Notes: a model not told the origin generated them from the letters alone. Shown: positions 1 to 5,798, numbered from the stretch's first letter. The stretch: 11,840 nt of DNA from Planctomycetota bacterium (GCA_003644175.1 QNBS01000037.1:1-11840); one strand, 5' to 3'. Program-made: numbers and translations.

Positions 1-2
1 AC

Positions 3-602
3 GACATCAAAAATGCGCGGCTCGTCGCCAATCCCGGCTGCTATCCTACCGGGGCGACGCTTGCGATTGCACCGCTCCTGAAGAAAGGCCTGATCGAGAC
101 CAGCGGGATTATCGTCAATTCCGTGACGGGCGTTTCAGGCGCCGGCAAGAACCCGTCGGCGGTGTTTCATTATCCGAATATAAATGAGAATATCCTGCCC
201 TACGCTATCGGCTCGCACAGGCACATGCCGGAGATGGAGCAGATCGCATCGGCAGTCGCCCAGACGCAGGTAGATATCCTGTTCCAGCCGCATGTCGGAC
301 CGTTCGACCGGGGCATTCTCTCGACGGTGTACTGCGAGGCGAAGAAGGATCTGTCGCAGGATGAGCTCAATAAAATTTATAACACGTTCTATCATTCCGA
401 GCCGTTCGTGCAGGTCTTAGACGGCCCGCCTGCCGTCAAGAACGTGGCGAAGAGCAATTACTGTCATGTCTATCCAACGGCGGCAAAGGGAAAGATCATC
501 TGCTTCTCGGCGATAGATAACCTGGTCAAGGGAGCGTCGGGCCAGGCGATTCAGAACATGAATATCATATTCGGCCTGGACGAAACACTCGGTTTGAAAT
601 AA
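3..602 (+). CDS. argC: N-acetyl-gamma-glutamyl-phosphate reductase, 3' part
   Basis: ArgC reduces N-acetyl-glutamyl phosphate to the semialdehyde with NADPH, a cytoplasmic step of arginine (ornithine) synthesis. The reading frame is already open at base 3 and runs 199 codons to TAA at 600-602. The start lies outside the window, so roughly the first 145 of about 345 residues are missing. The NPGCYPT motif, whose Cys (bases 39-41) is the catalytic nucleophile of the family, is visible. It is followed by VTGVSGAGK and by the GSHRHMPEMEQ segment carrying the conserved active-site His. The C-terminal part NLVKGASGQAIQNMN is the usual ArgC dimer and cofactor region, and the protein ends normally at GLK. 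The next arginine gene, argJ, lies 3.8 kb downstream on the same strand. The family call is very secure. Confidence 0.96.
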   Translation, partial: DIKNARLVANPGCYPTGATLAIAPLLKKGLIETSGIIVNSVTGVSGAGKNPSAVFHYPNINENILPYAIGSHRHMPEMEQIASAVAQTQVDILFQPHVGPFDRGILSTVYCEAKKDLSQDELNKIYNTFYHSEPFVQVLDGPPAVKNVAKSNYCHVYPTAAKGKIICFSAIDNLVKGASGQAIQNMNIIFGLDETLGLK

Positions 603-614
603 TTGTTGAATATC

Positions 615-635
615 GAATCCGTCGGGAGCGGATTC
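615..635 (+). terminator. Hairpin just after argC
   Basis: A perfect 7-bp stem (GAATCCG at 615-621, CGGATTC at 629-635) with a 7-base loop starts 12 bases after the argC stop codon. There is no T-run after it, so it is a weak candidate for an intrinsic terminator. It could instead be an mRNA 3'-end stabiliser. The hairpin overlaps one of two short direct repeats that flank the toxin-antitoxin-like island. Confidence 0.4.
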
Positions 636-731
636 AATGGTTTGGGCAAGTACAAATGGATTGGGCTTATTTCGCAGTTTTTAGGTGTACAGGTACGCTT
701 CACCGTAAAGCCAGATGCCAATTACTTTATT

Positions 732-760
732 TTGACATTTTTTCTTTAGGGGTTTAGAAT
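732..760 (+). promoter_or_regulatory. Sigma70-like promoter of the HTH/ImmA-DUF4411 pair
   Basis: TTGACA at 732-737 is followed, after exactly 17 bases, by TAGAAT at 755-760. This is one mismatch from consensus over both hexamers with ideal spacing. Transcription would begin near 767 and give a leader of about 70 bases before the ATG at 839. It lies in the AT-rich gap after argC and faces the HTH/ImmA gene, so it probably makes the module independent of the arginine genes. Seen in sequence; activity is inferred. Confidence 0.65.
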
Positions 761-794
761 ACAAAAGTCGTATAGATTCATACCCGAAACGGTA

Positions 795-815
795 ATATGC
801 CGATATGCAGATATG
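795..815 (+). repeat. Three ATATG repeats, possible operator
   Basis: ATATG occurs three times at an exact 8-base period (795-799, 803-807, 811-815), between the predicted transcription start and the HTH/ImmA start codon. HTH proteins of toxin-antitoxin modules often bind repeats in their own leader, so this is a reasonable candidate operator for autoregulation. An 8-base period is shorter than a helical turn, which argues against three simultaneous HTH contacts on one face. The repeat is seen; its role is a guess. Confidence 0.35.
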
Positions 816-838
816 AAACTGACAAGTAACGGCTGAAA

Positions 839-1981
839 ATGGAACGAATAAACATACAACCGAAATTTTTCCTTTGGGCTCTTGAGCGAAGCGGCAAAAC
901 TGAATCTTCAATAAAGAGTAGGTTTCCGAAGATCGCGGATTGGTTATGTGGCAAAGCTGCCCCTACGCTGAAACAGTTGGAAAAATTTGCAGCTGCAACA
1001 TACACACCTTTAGGTTATTTTTTCCTGAATGAACCGCCTGAGGACAAGTTGCCAATACCTGATTTCAGAACGGTCAACGGTCAACCTGAGCGTCCCAGCC
1101 CAAATTTATTGGACACAATTCAAACCATGCAATCCAGGCGTGAATGGATGCGGGAGTTTTTGGTTGAGGAAGGACAGGAACCGCTATCCTTCATTAAGAG
1201 CGCTACGTTACAAGCAGACCCTGTCAAAGTGGCAACGGAGATGCACACGATTCTCTCTCTCTCTAATGGCTGGGCTAACACAACTCGTACCTGGGCTGAC
1301 GCTTTAAGGTTGTTGCGCAAGGCAATAGAAGACGCAGGTGTTATGATTGTCATTAATGGGGTAGTCGGCAATAACACGCATCGCCCTCTGGATGTGGCGG
1401 AATTTCGGGGGTTCGCTCTCGTTGATGAATATGCACCATTGATTTTCATTAATGGGTGTGATTCCAAATCTGCCCAGATGTTTACTGTTATCCATGAGTT
1501 AAGTCATTTATGGCTGGGCTTTGAAGGGGTATCCAATTTTGATGAATTGCAGCCCGTTGAGACAAATGTGGAAATACTCTGTAATCAGGTTGCAGCAGAG
1601 TTTCTTGTGCCTTCTGACGAGTTCAAAAAAGTTCTGGAAAGAAATCCCATAGGTAATGATGACGGAGTTTTTCAAAATATAGCGAGGAGGTTCAAGGTTA
1701 GTCCTCTTGTGGTTGGACGGCGAGCACTGGATATGAAGTATATCAGCAAGGAACGGTTTTTTGAGTTTTACAATAATTATGCCAAAGAGAGCAAAAAGCT
1801 TAAGCCCAAAAGAGATGGTGGAAATTTCTGGAATACTCAGATAGTTCGCATAGGAGAGCTTTTTGGCGGTGCCGTAGCTCAGGCAACTTTAGAAGGCAGG
1901 CTGCTTTATCGTGACGCATATCGACTCACAGGATTACATGGAAAGAGTTTTGATAAATATGTCGCACAACTTGGTTTTTAG
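839..1981 (+). CDS. Xre-type HTH / ImmA-IrrE (M78) metallopeptidase
   Basis: This 380-residue protein has an N-terminal Xre-like DNA-binding region (about residues 11-62, including APTLKQLEKFAA and PLGYFFL) and a central zinc peptidase domain of the M78/ImmA family. The zinc site is visible: HELSH at 219-223 (His219, Glu220, His223) and a downstream Glu245 in VEILCNQVAAEFLVP as likely third ligand. Residues 300-380 are a C-terminal extension found in longer members. ImmA proteins cleave partner repressors; fused HTH-ImmA proteins commonly act as the antitoxin or regulator of a paired toxin. The ATG at 839 has no strong Shine-Dalgarno sequence. A good promoter lies upstream, and the DUF4411 gene follows after 9 bases, so the two are surely co-transcribed. 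Base composition is more AT-rich than in the arginine genes, suggesting transfer. The domain call is strong; the antitoxin role is inferred. Confidence 0.9.
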   Translation: MERINIQPKFFLWALERSGKTESSIKSRFPKIADWLCGKAAPTLKQLEKFAAATYTPLGYFFLNEPPEDKLPIPDFRTVNGQPERPSPNLLDTIQTMQSRREWMREFLVEEGQEPLSFIKSATLQADPVKVATEMHTILSLSNGWANTTRTWADALRLLRKAIEDAGVMIVINGVVGNNTHRPLDVAEFRGFALVDEYAPLIFINGCDSKSAQMFTVIHELSHLWLGFEGVSNFDELQPVETNVEILCNQVAAEFLVPSDEFKKVLERNPIGNDDGVFQNIARRFKVSPLVVGRRALDMKYISKERFFEFYNNYAKESKKLKPKRDGGNFWNTQIVRIGELFGGAVAQATLEGRLLYRDAYRLTGLHGKSFDKYVAQLGF

Positions 1982-1990
1982 GTTGTAAGT

Positions 1991-2497
1991 ATGCCCGATG
2001 CCGTAAAATATATATTGGATGCAAATATATTCATAGAAGCCAAACGCAGATATTATGCGTTCGATTTGTGTCCCGGATTCTGGAAGGCCTTACTGTATCA
2101 CAACAGCAAGGGTAATCTTGTGAGTATTGACCGTGTTAAAAAAGAACTTTTAGAAGGCAAAGATGATTTAGCGGACTGGAGCAAAAAAACACCTGATTTG
2201 TTTACCTCTACCGATAGTGCGTCAGTTATAAGTGCTTATAGAGCCATCAATCAGTGGGCACAAAATCAAGGTCGTTTCAGTGATACAGCGAAAAGTGAAT
2301 TTGCCGATGATCCGGATGCATGGGTCATTGCTTATGCAAGAGCTAACAATGTGACTGTTGTTACCCATGAACGTTCTGCGAGAAGATCAAGAAAAATCAA
2401 GATCCCGGATGTGTGTGATAAGTTTAGTGTTCAATGCACAAACACCTTTGATATGCTTCAGAGATTAGGAGTAGTTTTTAATTGGAGCGTATCATAA
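1991..2497 (+). CDS. DUF4411 PIN-like protein, putative toxin
   Basis: This 168-residue protein resembles the DUF4411 family, a PIN-like fold. Candidate metal-binding acidic residues are spread as in PIN nucleases: Asp10 in YILDANIFIEA, Glu52 in VKKELLEG, Asp107 and Asp109 in FADDPDAWVIAYA, and Glu127 in VVTHERSA. PIN toxins cut RNA. No RNA target can be read from the sequence. The ATG at 1991 begins 9 bases after the HTH/ImmA stop, consistent with a translationally linked operon. HTH-ImmA plus DUF4411 is a recurring gene pair, so a type II toxin-antitoxin role is likely but not proven here. The AT-rich composition matches its partner and differs from the hydrolase gene that follows. Confidence 0.85.
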   Translation: MPDAVKYILDANIFIEAKRRYYAFDLCPGFWKALLYHNSKGNLVSIDRVKKELLEGKDDLADWSKKTPDLFTSTDSASVISAYRAINQWAQNQGRFSDTAKSEFADDPDAWVIAYARANNVTVVTHERSARRSRKIKIPDVCDKFSVQCTNTFDMLQRLGVVFNWSVS

Positions 2498-2592
2498 GGG
2501 TTTCTTGTTCCTCCGATTTCAATACCTCCTGTTTTATGCCCTTTGGGATAGTAAATTCCCGCGAAGAGATGGAAAGTTTCAATCTGTGGCAG

Positions 2593-2606
2593 TTGTAATA
2601 TCGAAT
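2593..2606. repeat. Right copy of direct repeat flanking the HTH/ImmA-DUF4411 island
   Basis: TTGTAATATCGAAT here matches TTGTTGAATATCGAAT at 603-618 immediately after the argC stop, apart from a 2-base gap; the last 10 bases are identical. The two copies bracket the AT-rich HTH/ImmA-DUF4411 segment, so they could be a target duplication or attachment-like site left by its insertion. The short length and the gap keep confidence modest. Apart from this repeat, nothing is seen in the 132 bases between 2497 and 2630. Confidence 0.35.
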
Positions 2607-2629
2607 GATAAAGTCTTGGTGATTATGTT

Positions 2630-3466
2630 TTGAAGGTTGCGAGTTGTCAGTTCGGGGTCGGCGGGGATGTTCGAGCCAATTGTGCGCGGATTTGTGAGTT
2701 TATGCGCAAGGCCAAAGATGGGCATGCCGACATTGTTCATTTTTCCGAATGTGCGCTGAGTGGTTATGCTGGTACGGATTTTGAGACGTTTGAGGGGTTT
2801 AACTGGCAGCTTCTGCACGCCGAAACGCAGAAGGTCATGGCGCTGGCGGCCGAGTTGAAGATATGGGTCGTATTGGGCAGTTCGCATCGTTTGACCGAGC
2901 CGAACAAGCCGCACAACAGTCTGTATCTTATCTCGCCGGACGGCAAGATCGTGGATCGCTATGACAAACGCTTCGGCACGCCGATCGATCTGGGCAATTA
3001 CACGTCGGGCAACCGGTTTGTAAACTTCGAGCTGAAAGGAGTCAGGTGTTCGCTGCTGATCTGTTTTGACCTGCGATTTCCCGAGATTTACCGCGAGCTT
3101 TACAAACAGGGCGTCCAGTGCATCTTTCAATCGTTCTACAACGCACGCCGGCAGGGTCCAAGCATCCACAGCGACATCATGCGCCAGACCATGCAGTGCC
3201 GGGCGGCGACGAATTACATGTGGATCAGCATGACCAATTCCAGCGCGTGGTATTCGCCGTATCCATCCTGTTTCATCCGCCCGGACGGCAAGATAGTCGA
3301 GCAGTTGGGCCGGAACAAAGAAGGCATGATGATCAACACCGTCGATCTAAGTAAAAAGCTCTACGACCCGATGGCCGACTTCCGCCAAACAGCAATAGAC
3401 GGCAGCCTGACCAACGCCGGCGGCGAAATCGACGACCCGCGATCAAAGGATACGACGAACCTTTAG
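2630..3466 (+). CDS. Carbon-nitrogen hydrolase (nitrilase superfamily)
   Basis: This 278-residue enzyme of the nitrilase superfamily hydrolyses C-N bonds of amides, carbamoyl compounds or nitriles. The catalytic Glu-Lys-Cys triad is clear and correctly spaced: Glu40 in HFSECALSGY, Lys113 in DRYDKRFGT, Cys145 in LLICFDLRFPE. The N-terminus MKVASCQFGV is the typical first strand of the family, which supports the TTG start at 2630. The in-frame stop at 2609-2611 leaves no room for a longer protein, and no clear Shine-Dalgarno sequence is present. The substrate cannot be assigned. The position between argC and argJ makes an N-carbamoyl or amide compound of nitrogen metabolism plausible, but that is only context. 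GC content rises at this gene relative to the DUF4411 gene, marking the right edge of the AT-rich island. Confidence 0.88.
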   Translation: MKVASCQFGVGGDVRANCARICEFMRKAKDGHADIVHFSECALSGYAGTDFETFEGFNWQLLHAETQKVMALAAELKIWVVLGSSHRLTEPNKPHNSLYLISPDGKIVDRYDKRFGTPIDLGNYTSGNRFVNFELKGVRCSLLICFDLRFPEIYRELYKQGVQCIFQSFYNARRQGPSIHSDIMRQTMQCRAATNYMWISMTNSSAWYSPYPSCFIRPDGKIVEQLGRNKEGMMINTVDLSKKLYDPMADFRQTAIDGSLTNAGGEIDDPRSKDTTNL

Positions 3467-3513
3467 CAGATAAATGCCGCAGGATCACCTTGGCCGGTAA
3501 AGGGAGTAAAATT

Positions 3514-3753
3514 ATGAAGGCGAAAACAGGGCTTAAGATAGCGACGTGGATTGTGTCGATTGGGTTGGCTGTTGGTCTTTCTGCGCTGGCCTGCCTGCTG
3601 GTGATCGCGTTTGTGCCGAGTCCCGGAACGCCCATCGACCTCGTGCTGCTGCTGACGGTTTCGGTCGGACTGGGGGTTGCGGCGTTCGGGGTTGTGTGGT
3701 TTATTTATCGGTTGGTGAAGATTCACGTGTTTAAGACGGACAGCAAGGAGTAA
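3514..3753 (+). CDS. Small two-helix membrane protein, unknown function
   Basis: This 79-residue protein is not recognised as a named family. After a basic N-terminus (MKAKTGLK) it has two hydrophobic segments, about residues 9-32 and 39-64, separated by a short PSPGTP turn. It ends in a charged tail (KIHVFKTDSKE). The N-terminal basic residues suggest both ends are cytoplasmic. The ATG at 3514 is preferred to a TTG at 3490 because GGGAG lies at 3502-3506, 7 bases before it. Its last codons contain AAGGAG (3745-3750), a perfect Shine-Dalgarno sequence that now leads into a decayed argJ start, so the gene was probably coupled to argJ in an ancestor. Confidence 0.6.
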   Translation: MKAKTGLKIATWIVSIGLAVGLSALACLLVIAFVPSPGTPIDLVLLLTVSVGLGVAAFGVVWFIYRLVKIHVFKTDSKE

Positions 3754-3755
3754 CC

Positions 3756-3798
3756 ATAGCAAATGGAACGATTACGGCGGTGAAGCGTTTTCTTGCAG
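3756..3798 (+). pseudogene. Vestigial duplicate of the argJ 5' end
   Basis: These 43 bases match the start of argJ (4446-4488) without gaps at 35 of 43 positions, a constant offset of 690 bases. Read in frame, the fragment gives ANGTITAVKRFLAG against ANRTITAAKGFLAA in ArgJ. The start codon has become ATA. A perfect AAGGAG lies at 3745-3750, 5 bases before that codon, inside the end of the preceding membrane gene. The match stops abruptly on both sides. The simplest reading is that this was the original argJ start and that the following repeat-rich DNA was inserted with duplication of the gene start. The homology is seen directly; the history is inferred. Confidence 0.75.
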
Positions 3799-3802
3799 GA
3801 AA

Positions 3803-3815
3803 CCGCCTTCGGCGG
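3803..3815. repeat. Short GC-rich hairpin
   Basis: CCGCC-TTC-GGCGG forms a perfect 5-bp stem with a 3-base loop directly after the argJ vestige. No T-run follows, so it is not a convincing terminator. It marks the start of the inserted repeat region. Confidence 0.45.
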
Positions 3816-3828
3816 ATACTAAGTTATT

Positions 3829-3855
3829 CTGGATTCCCGCCTGCGCGGGAATGAC
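3829..3855 (-). repeat. Diverged copy of the 30-bp palindromic repeat
   Basis: This copy shares both arms with the perfect 30-bp repeats (CTGGATTCCCGC and CGCGGGAATGAC) but has CTG instead of TTT in the loop and a different last 3 bases. It has the orientation of the copy at 4346. Its right arm runs directly into the 19-bp tandem array, whose unit looks derived from this arm. Confidence 0.85.
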
Positions 3856-3937
3856 ATTAATGCGCGGGAATGACATTAATGCGCACCAATGACATTAATA
3901 TGCGACAATAGCGTTAATGCACTGGAATGACATTAGT
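3843..3937 (+). repeat. 19-bp tandem array, five units
   Basis: Five consecutive 19-base units start at 3843, 3862, 3881, 3900 and 3919. Units 1 and 2 are identical (GCGCGGGAATGACATTAAT), unit 3 differs by 3 bases, and units 4 and 5 are more decayed. The unit contains the right arm of the neighbouring palindromic repeat plus ATTAAT. It is therefore best explained as slippage amplification of half a palindrome. There are no spacers, so it is not a CRISPR. Confidence 0.85.
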
Positions 3938-3961
3938 ACTCTGTCAAGATAGATTATGCCA

Positions 3962-3991
3962 CTTGTCATTCCCGCGAAAGCGGGAATCCAG
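3962..3991 (+). repeat. 30-bp palindromic repeat, left of the GIY-YIG gene
   Basis: The unit has an 8-bp perfect stem (ATTCCCGC at 3968-3975, GCGGGAAT at 3980-3987) closed by a GAAA loop, with asymmetric ends CTTGTC and CCAG. In RNA the CGAAAG closing would form a stable GNRA tetraloop. The unit is identical to 8340-8369 and is the exact reverse complement of 4346-4375. It ends 11 bases before the GTG start of the GIY-YIG gene, so its hairpin lies in that gene's leader. Confidence 0.93.
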
Positions 3992-4002
3992 AAACGGAAA
4001 CC

Positions 4003-4293
4003 GTGAAGCAATACTTCGTATACATTCTTGCAAGTAAAAGAAATGGGACACTCTACATTGGAGTAACCAACAATTTGAACAAAAGAGTATGGCAGCATAA
4101 GAGCGGGCTGGTCGATGGTTTCACCAAAAAATACAGTGTTGGCATGCTGGTCTATTACGAGCGATTTGGTAACATCGATAGCGCTATAGTGCGAGAAAAA
4201 CGACTAAAAAAGTGGAACAGAAAGTGGAAGCTTGAACTGATCGAGAAGTTCAATCCCGAATGGAAGGATTTGTTTGAAGAGCGGGATTGGTAA
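4003..4293 (+). CDS. Small GIY-YIG nuclease
   Basis: This is a 96-residue single-domain GIY-YIG endonuclease of the short UPF0213-like type. The divergent first motif is FVYIL (Tyr7) and the second is LYIG (Tyr18, Gly20). The catalytic-face Arg28 lies in NKRVWQH with His32, and the metal-binding Glu65 lies in IVREKRLKKW. All catalytic positions of the family are present, so it should be active in cutting DNA. The GTG at 4003 gives the normal N-terminus (KQYFVYILASK), but no good Shine-Dalgarno sequence is visible. The gene lies between two perfect 30-bp inverted repeats (3962-3991 and 4346-4375), in a segment inserted before argJ. That context suggests the nuclease helps mobilise the palindromes. 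This role is inferred and the substrate is unknown. Confidence 0.9.
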   Translation: MKQYFVYILASKRNGTLYIGVTNNLNKRVWQHKSGLVDGFTKKYSVGMLVYYERFGNIDSAIVREKRLKKWNRKWKLELIEKFNPEWKDLFEERDW

Positions 4294-4318
4294 TCGATGC
4301 TTCTTTTTTAATTTGGAT

Positions 4319-4333
4319 TGAGGCTTTGCCTCA
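4319..4333 (+). terminator. Hairpin after the GIY-YIG gene
   Basis: TGAGGC-TTT-GCCTCA forms a perfect 6-bp stem with a 3-base loop, 25 bases after the GIY-YIG stop. A T-rich run (4300-4308) lies before it, and a short TATTTTAT follows after 5 bases. It is a weak intrinsic terminator candidate. Confidence 0.4.
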
Positions 4334-4345
4334 GGCTATTTTATG

Positions 4346-4375
4346 CTGGATTCCCGCTTTCGCGGGAATGACAAG
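4346..4375 (-). repeat. 30-bp palindromic repeat, right of the GIY-YIG gene
   Basis: This is the exact reverse complement, over all 30 bases, of the copy at 3962-3991. The two face each other across the GIY-YIG gene like terminal inverted repeats, 354 bases apart. Its right part (from 4358) is repeated once more 35 bases downstream. Confidence 0.93.
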
Positions 4376-4417
4376 GGGGGCGGGTAACCGGGTTTCGCGG
4401 GAATGACAAGGGGGGCG
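4358..4417 (+). repeat. 25-bp direct duplication of the palindrome's right arm
   Basis: Bases 4358-4382 and 4393-4417 are identical over 25 positions at a 35-base period. Each copy includes the GCGGGAATGACAAG arm and the following G-run. It is a local tandem duplication between the palindrome and the argJ ribosome-binding site. Confidence 0.85.
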
Positions 4418-4445
4418 CAAATGGATAATTGGAAGGTTTCTTAAT

Positions 4446-5648
4446 ATGGCAAACAGGACGATTACGGCGGCGAAGGGTTTTCTGGCGGCTGGTGTGGCTT
4501 GCGGGATCAAGCGTTCGGGCAAGCCGGATATGGCTGTGTTACACTGCCCGGCAGGCGCCACGGCGGCGGCGGTCTTTACCACCAATCGCATTGTCTCAGC
4601 GGCCGTAGAGGTGTGTCGCGAGCATGTCAAGCGGCCCAAGGTGTACGGTGTGGTGGTCAATTCCGGCAACGCCAACGCCTGCACCGGCAAGAAGGGGATC
4701 GCCGACGCCATCGGTATGTGCAAGACGACGGCGCAGCAGTTGAACGTCGCCGGCGGTGATATTCTGGTCGCATCGACCGGGATCATCGGCGAAACGCTGC
4801 CCATGAAAAAGATCACTGTCGGAATCGAAAAGGCGGCGGCAAAGTTGTCGGCAAGGGCCAGGGCAGGCGCAAGTTTCGCCAGGGCGATTATGACAACGGA
4901 TACGCGGCCCAAGCAGGCCGTGCGCAAGGTGCGGATGTCGGGCAGGGAGATAACGATTGCCGGCGCCGTCAAGGGCGCAGGGATGATCGGGCCGAACATG
5001 GCGACGACAATATGCGTGATCACCACCGATGTCGCGATACGCAAGCGGCTTTTGCAGAAGGCGCTGCGGGATGCAATCGGCGGGTCGCTAAACAAGCTCA
5101 CCGTCGACGGCCACCAGAGCACCAACGATACGGCGATGATATTGGCGTCCGGCGCCGCCGAGAACCCTCCGATTACAGGCCAGTGTCCGCGATACAGGAA
5201 ATTGGCAAAAACCTTAGGCGATTTGTGCGAGGACCTCGTAATGCAGATGGCCCTGGATGCCGAAGGCGCTACACGGGTATTCAAGGTCGTCGTCAAGGGC
5301 GCCGCGAGCAAGGCCGACGCCGCCAAAGCCGCCCGTGCCGTCGCCGATTACGACCTCGTCAAATGCGCCGTCGGCGGCGGCGACCCCAACTGGGGCAGGA
5401 TTATCTGTGCAGTGGGGTCATGCGGGGCGAAACTAAAACCCGAAAAGCTGAGTTGCAGGATAGGTGATATCAGTGTCTTTAGAAACGGCAAACCCGCAAA
5501 ATTCGACGCCAGGAAGGCCGGCAAGGTCGTTTCCCGGCAATTTCACAGCATTACCGTCGATCTGGGGGCGGGCAAATTTACGGATTTCTGTTACGGATGC
5601 GATTTGAGCAAAGAATATGTGACAATTAACGCCGATTACCACACATAG
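4446..5648 (+). CDS. argJ: Glutamate N-acetyltransferase / ornithine acetyltransferase
   Basis: ArgJ moves the acetyl group from N-acetylornithine to glutamate and in many bacteria also makes N-acetylglutamate from acetyl-CoA, closing the cyclic arginine pathway. The 400-residue length is normal. The self-cleavage site is clear: in GAGMIGPNMATT the precursor is expected to split between Ala186 and Thr187, exposing the nucleophilic Thr187 of the beta chain. Other landmarks are VNSGNANACTG (residues 71-81), ASTGIIGE (109-116), TVDGHQSTNDT, GGDPNWGRI and the usual C-terminal end INADYHT. The ATG at 4446 has GGAAGG at 4431-4436 upstream. The gene lies downstream of the GIY-YIG/palindrome unit, and a decayed copy of its first 43 bases sits 690 bases upstream (3756-3798). 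Whether it can act on acetyl-CoA cannot be told from sequence. Confidence 0.96.
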   Translation: MANRTITAAKGFLAAGVACGIKRSGKPDMAVLHCPAGATAAAVFTTNRIVSAAVEVCREHVKRPKVYGVVVNSGNANACTGKKGIADAIGMCKTTAQQLNVAGGDILVASTGIIGETLPMKKITVGIEKAAAKLSARARAGASFARAIMTTDTRPKQAVRKVRMSGREITIAGAVKGAGMIGPNMATTICVITTDVAIRKRLLQKALRDAIGGSLNKLTVDGHQSTNDTAMILASGAAENPPITGQCPRYRKLAKTLGDLCEDLVMQMALDAEGATRVFKVVVKGAASKADAAKAARAVADYDLVKCAVGGGDPNWGRIICAVGSCGAKLKPEKLSCRIGDISVFRNGKPAKFDARKAGKVVSRQFHSITVDLGAGKFTDFCYGCDLSKEYVTINADYHT

Positions 5649-5671
5649 CCGATAATACAATCGTATTGGCT
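5647..5671 (+). terminator. Bulged hairpin at the argJ stop
   Basis: AGCC (5647-5650) and AATAC (5654-5658) pair with GTATT (5663-5667) and GGCT (5668-5671), with a 3-base bulge and a 4-base loop. The hairpin starts inside the argJ stop codon and is followed by GTTTG. It is a weak terminator candidate because the T-run is short. Confidence 0.35.
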
Positions 5672-5704
5672 GTTTGCACCATTGTGCTATTCGCCGGAAA
5701 ACAC

Positions 5705-5732
5705 TTGAAAAGAGAAGATTAGTCGTTACACT
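5705..5732 (+). promoter_or_regulatory. Possible promoter of hppA
   Basis: TTGAAA at 5705-5710 and TACACT at 5727-5732 are separated by 16 bases in the 150-base gap between argJ and hppA. Each hexamer is an imperfect match. An inverted pair, CCGGAAA (5694-5700) and TTTCCGG (5732-5738), brackets the region and might be a binding site. The rest of the gap shows nothing else. Confidence 0.3.
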
Positions 5733-5798
5733 TTCCGGTCCCTGTTGGGCATCTTCTTCAAAACGTTTTAACTCTGTTTAAGTTGGAAAGGACAGGCA

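Noticed and set aside
681..1005. Minus-strand open frames upstream of the HTH/ImmA gene
   Set aside because: They overlap the promoter and the start of the HTH/ImmA gene, have no family match and are explained as shadows.
3843..3937. CRISPR-like array of short repeats
   Set aside because: Units are contiguous with no spacers, decay along the array, and derive from the neighbouring palindrome; no cas gene is present.
4331..5326. Long open frame of 331 codons on the minus strand
   Set aside because: It is the antisense of argJ, starts in the palindromic repeat and has a composition typical of a shadow frame; argJ is unmistakable on the + strand.
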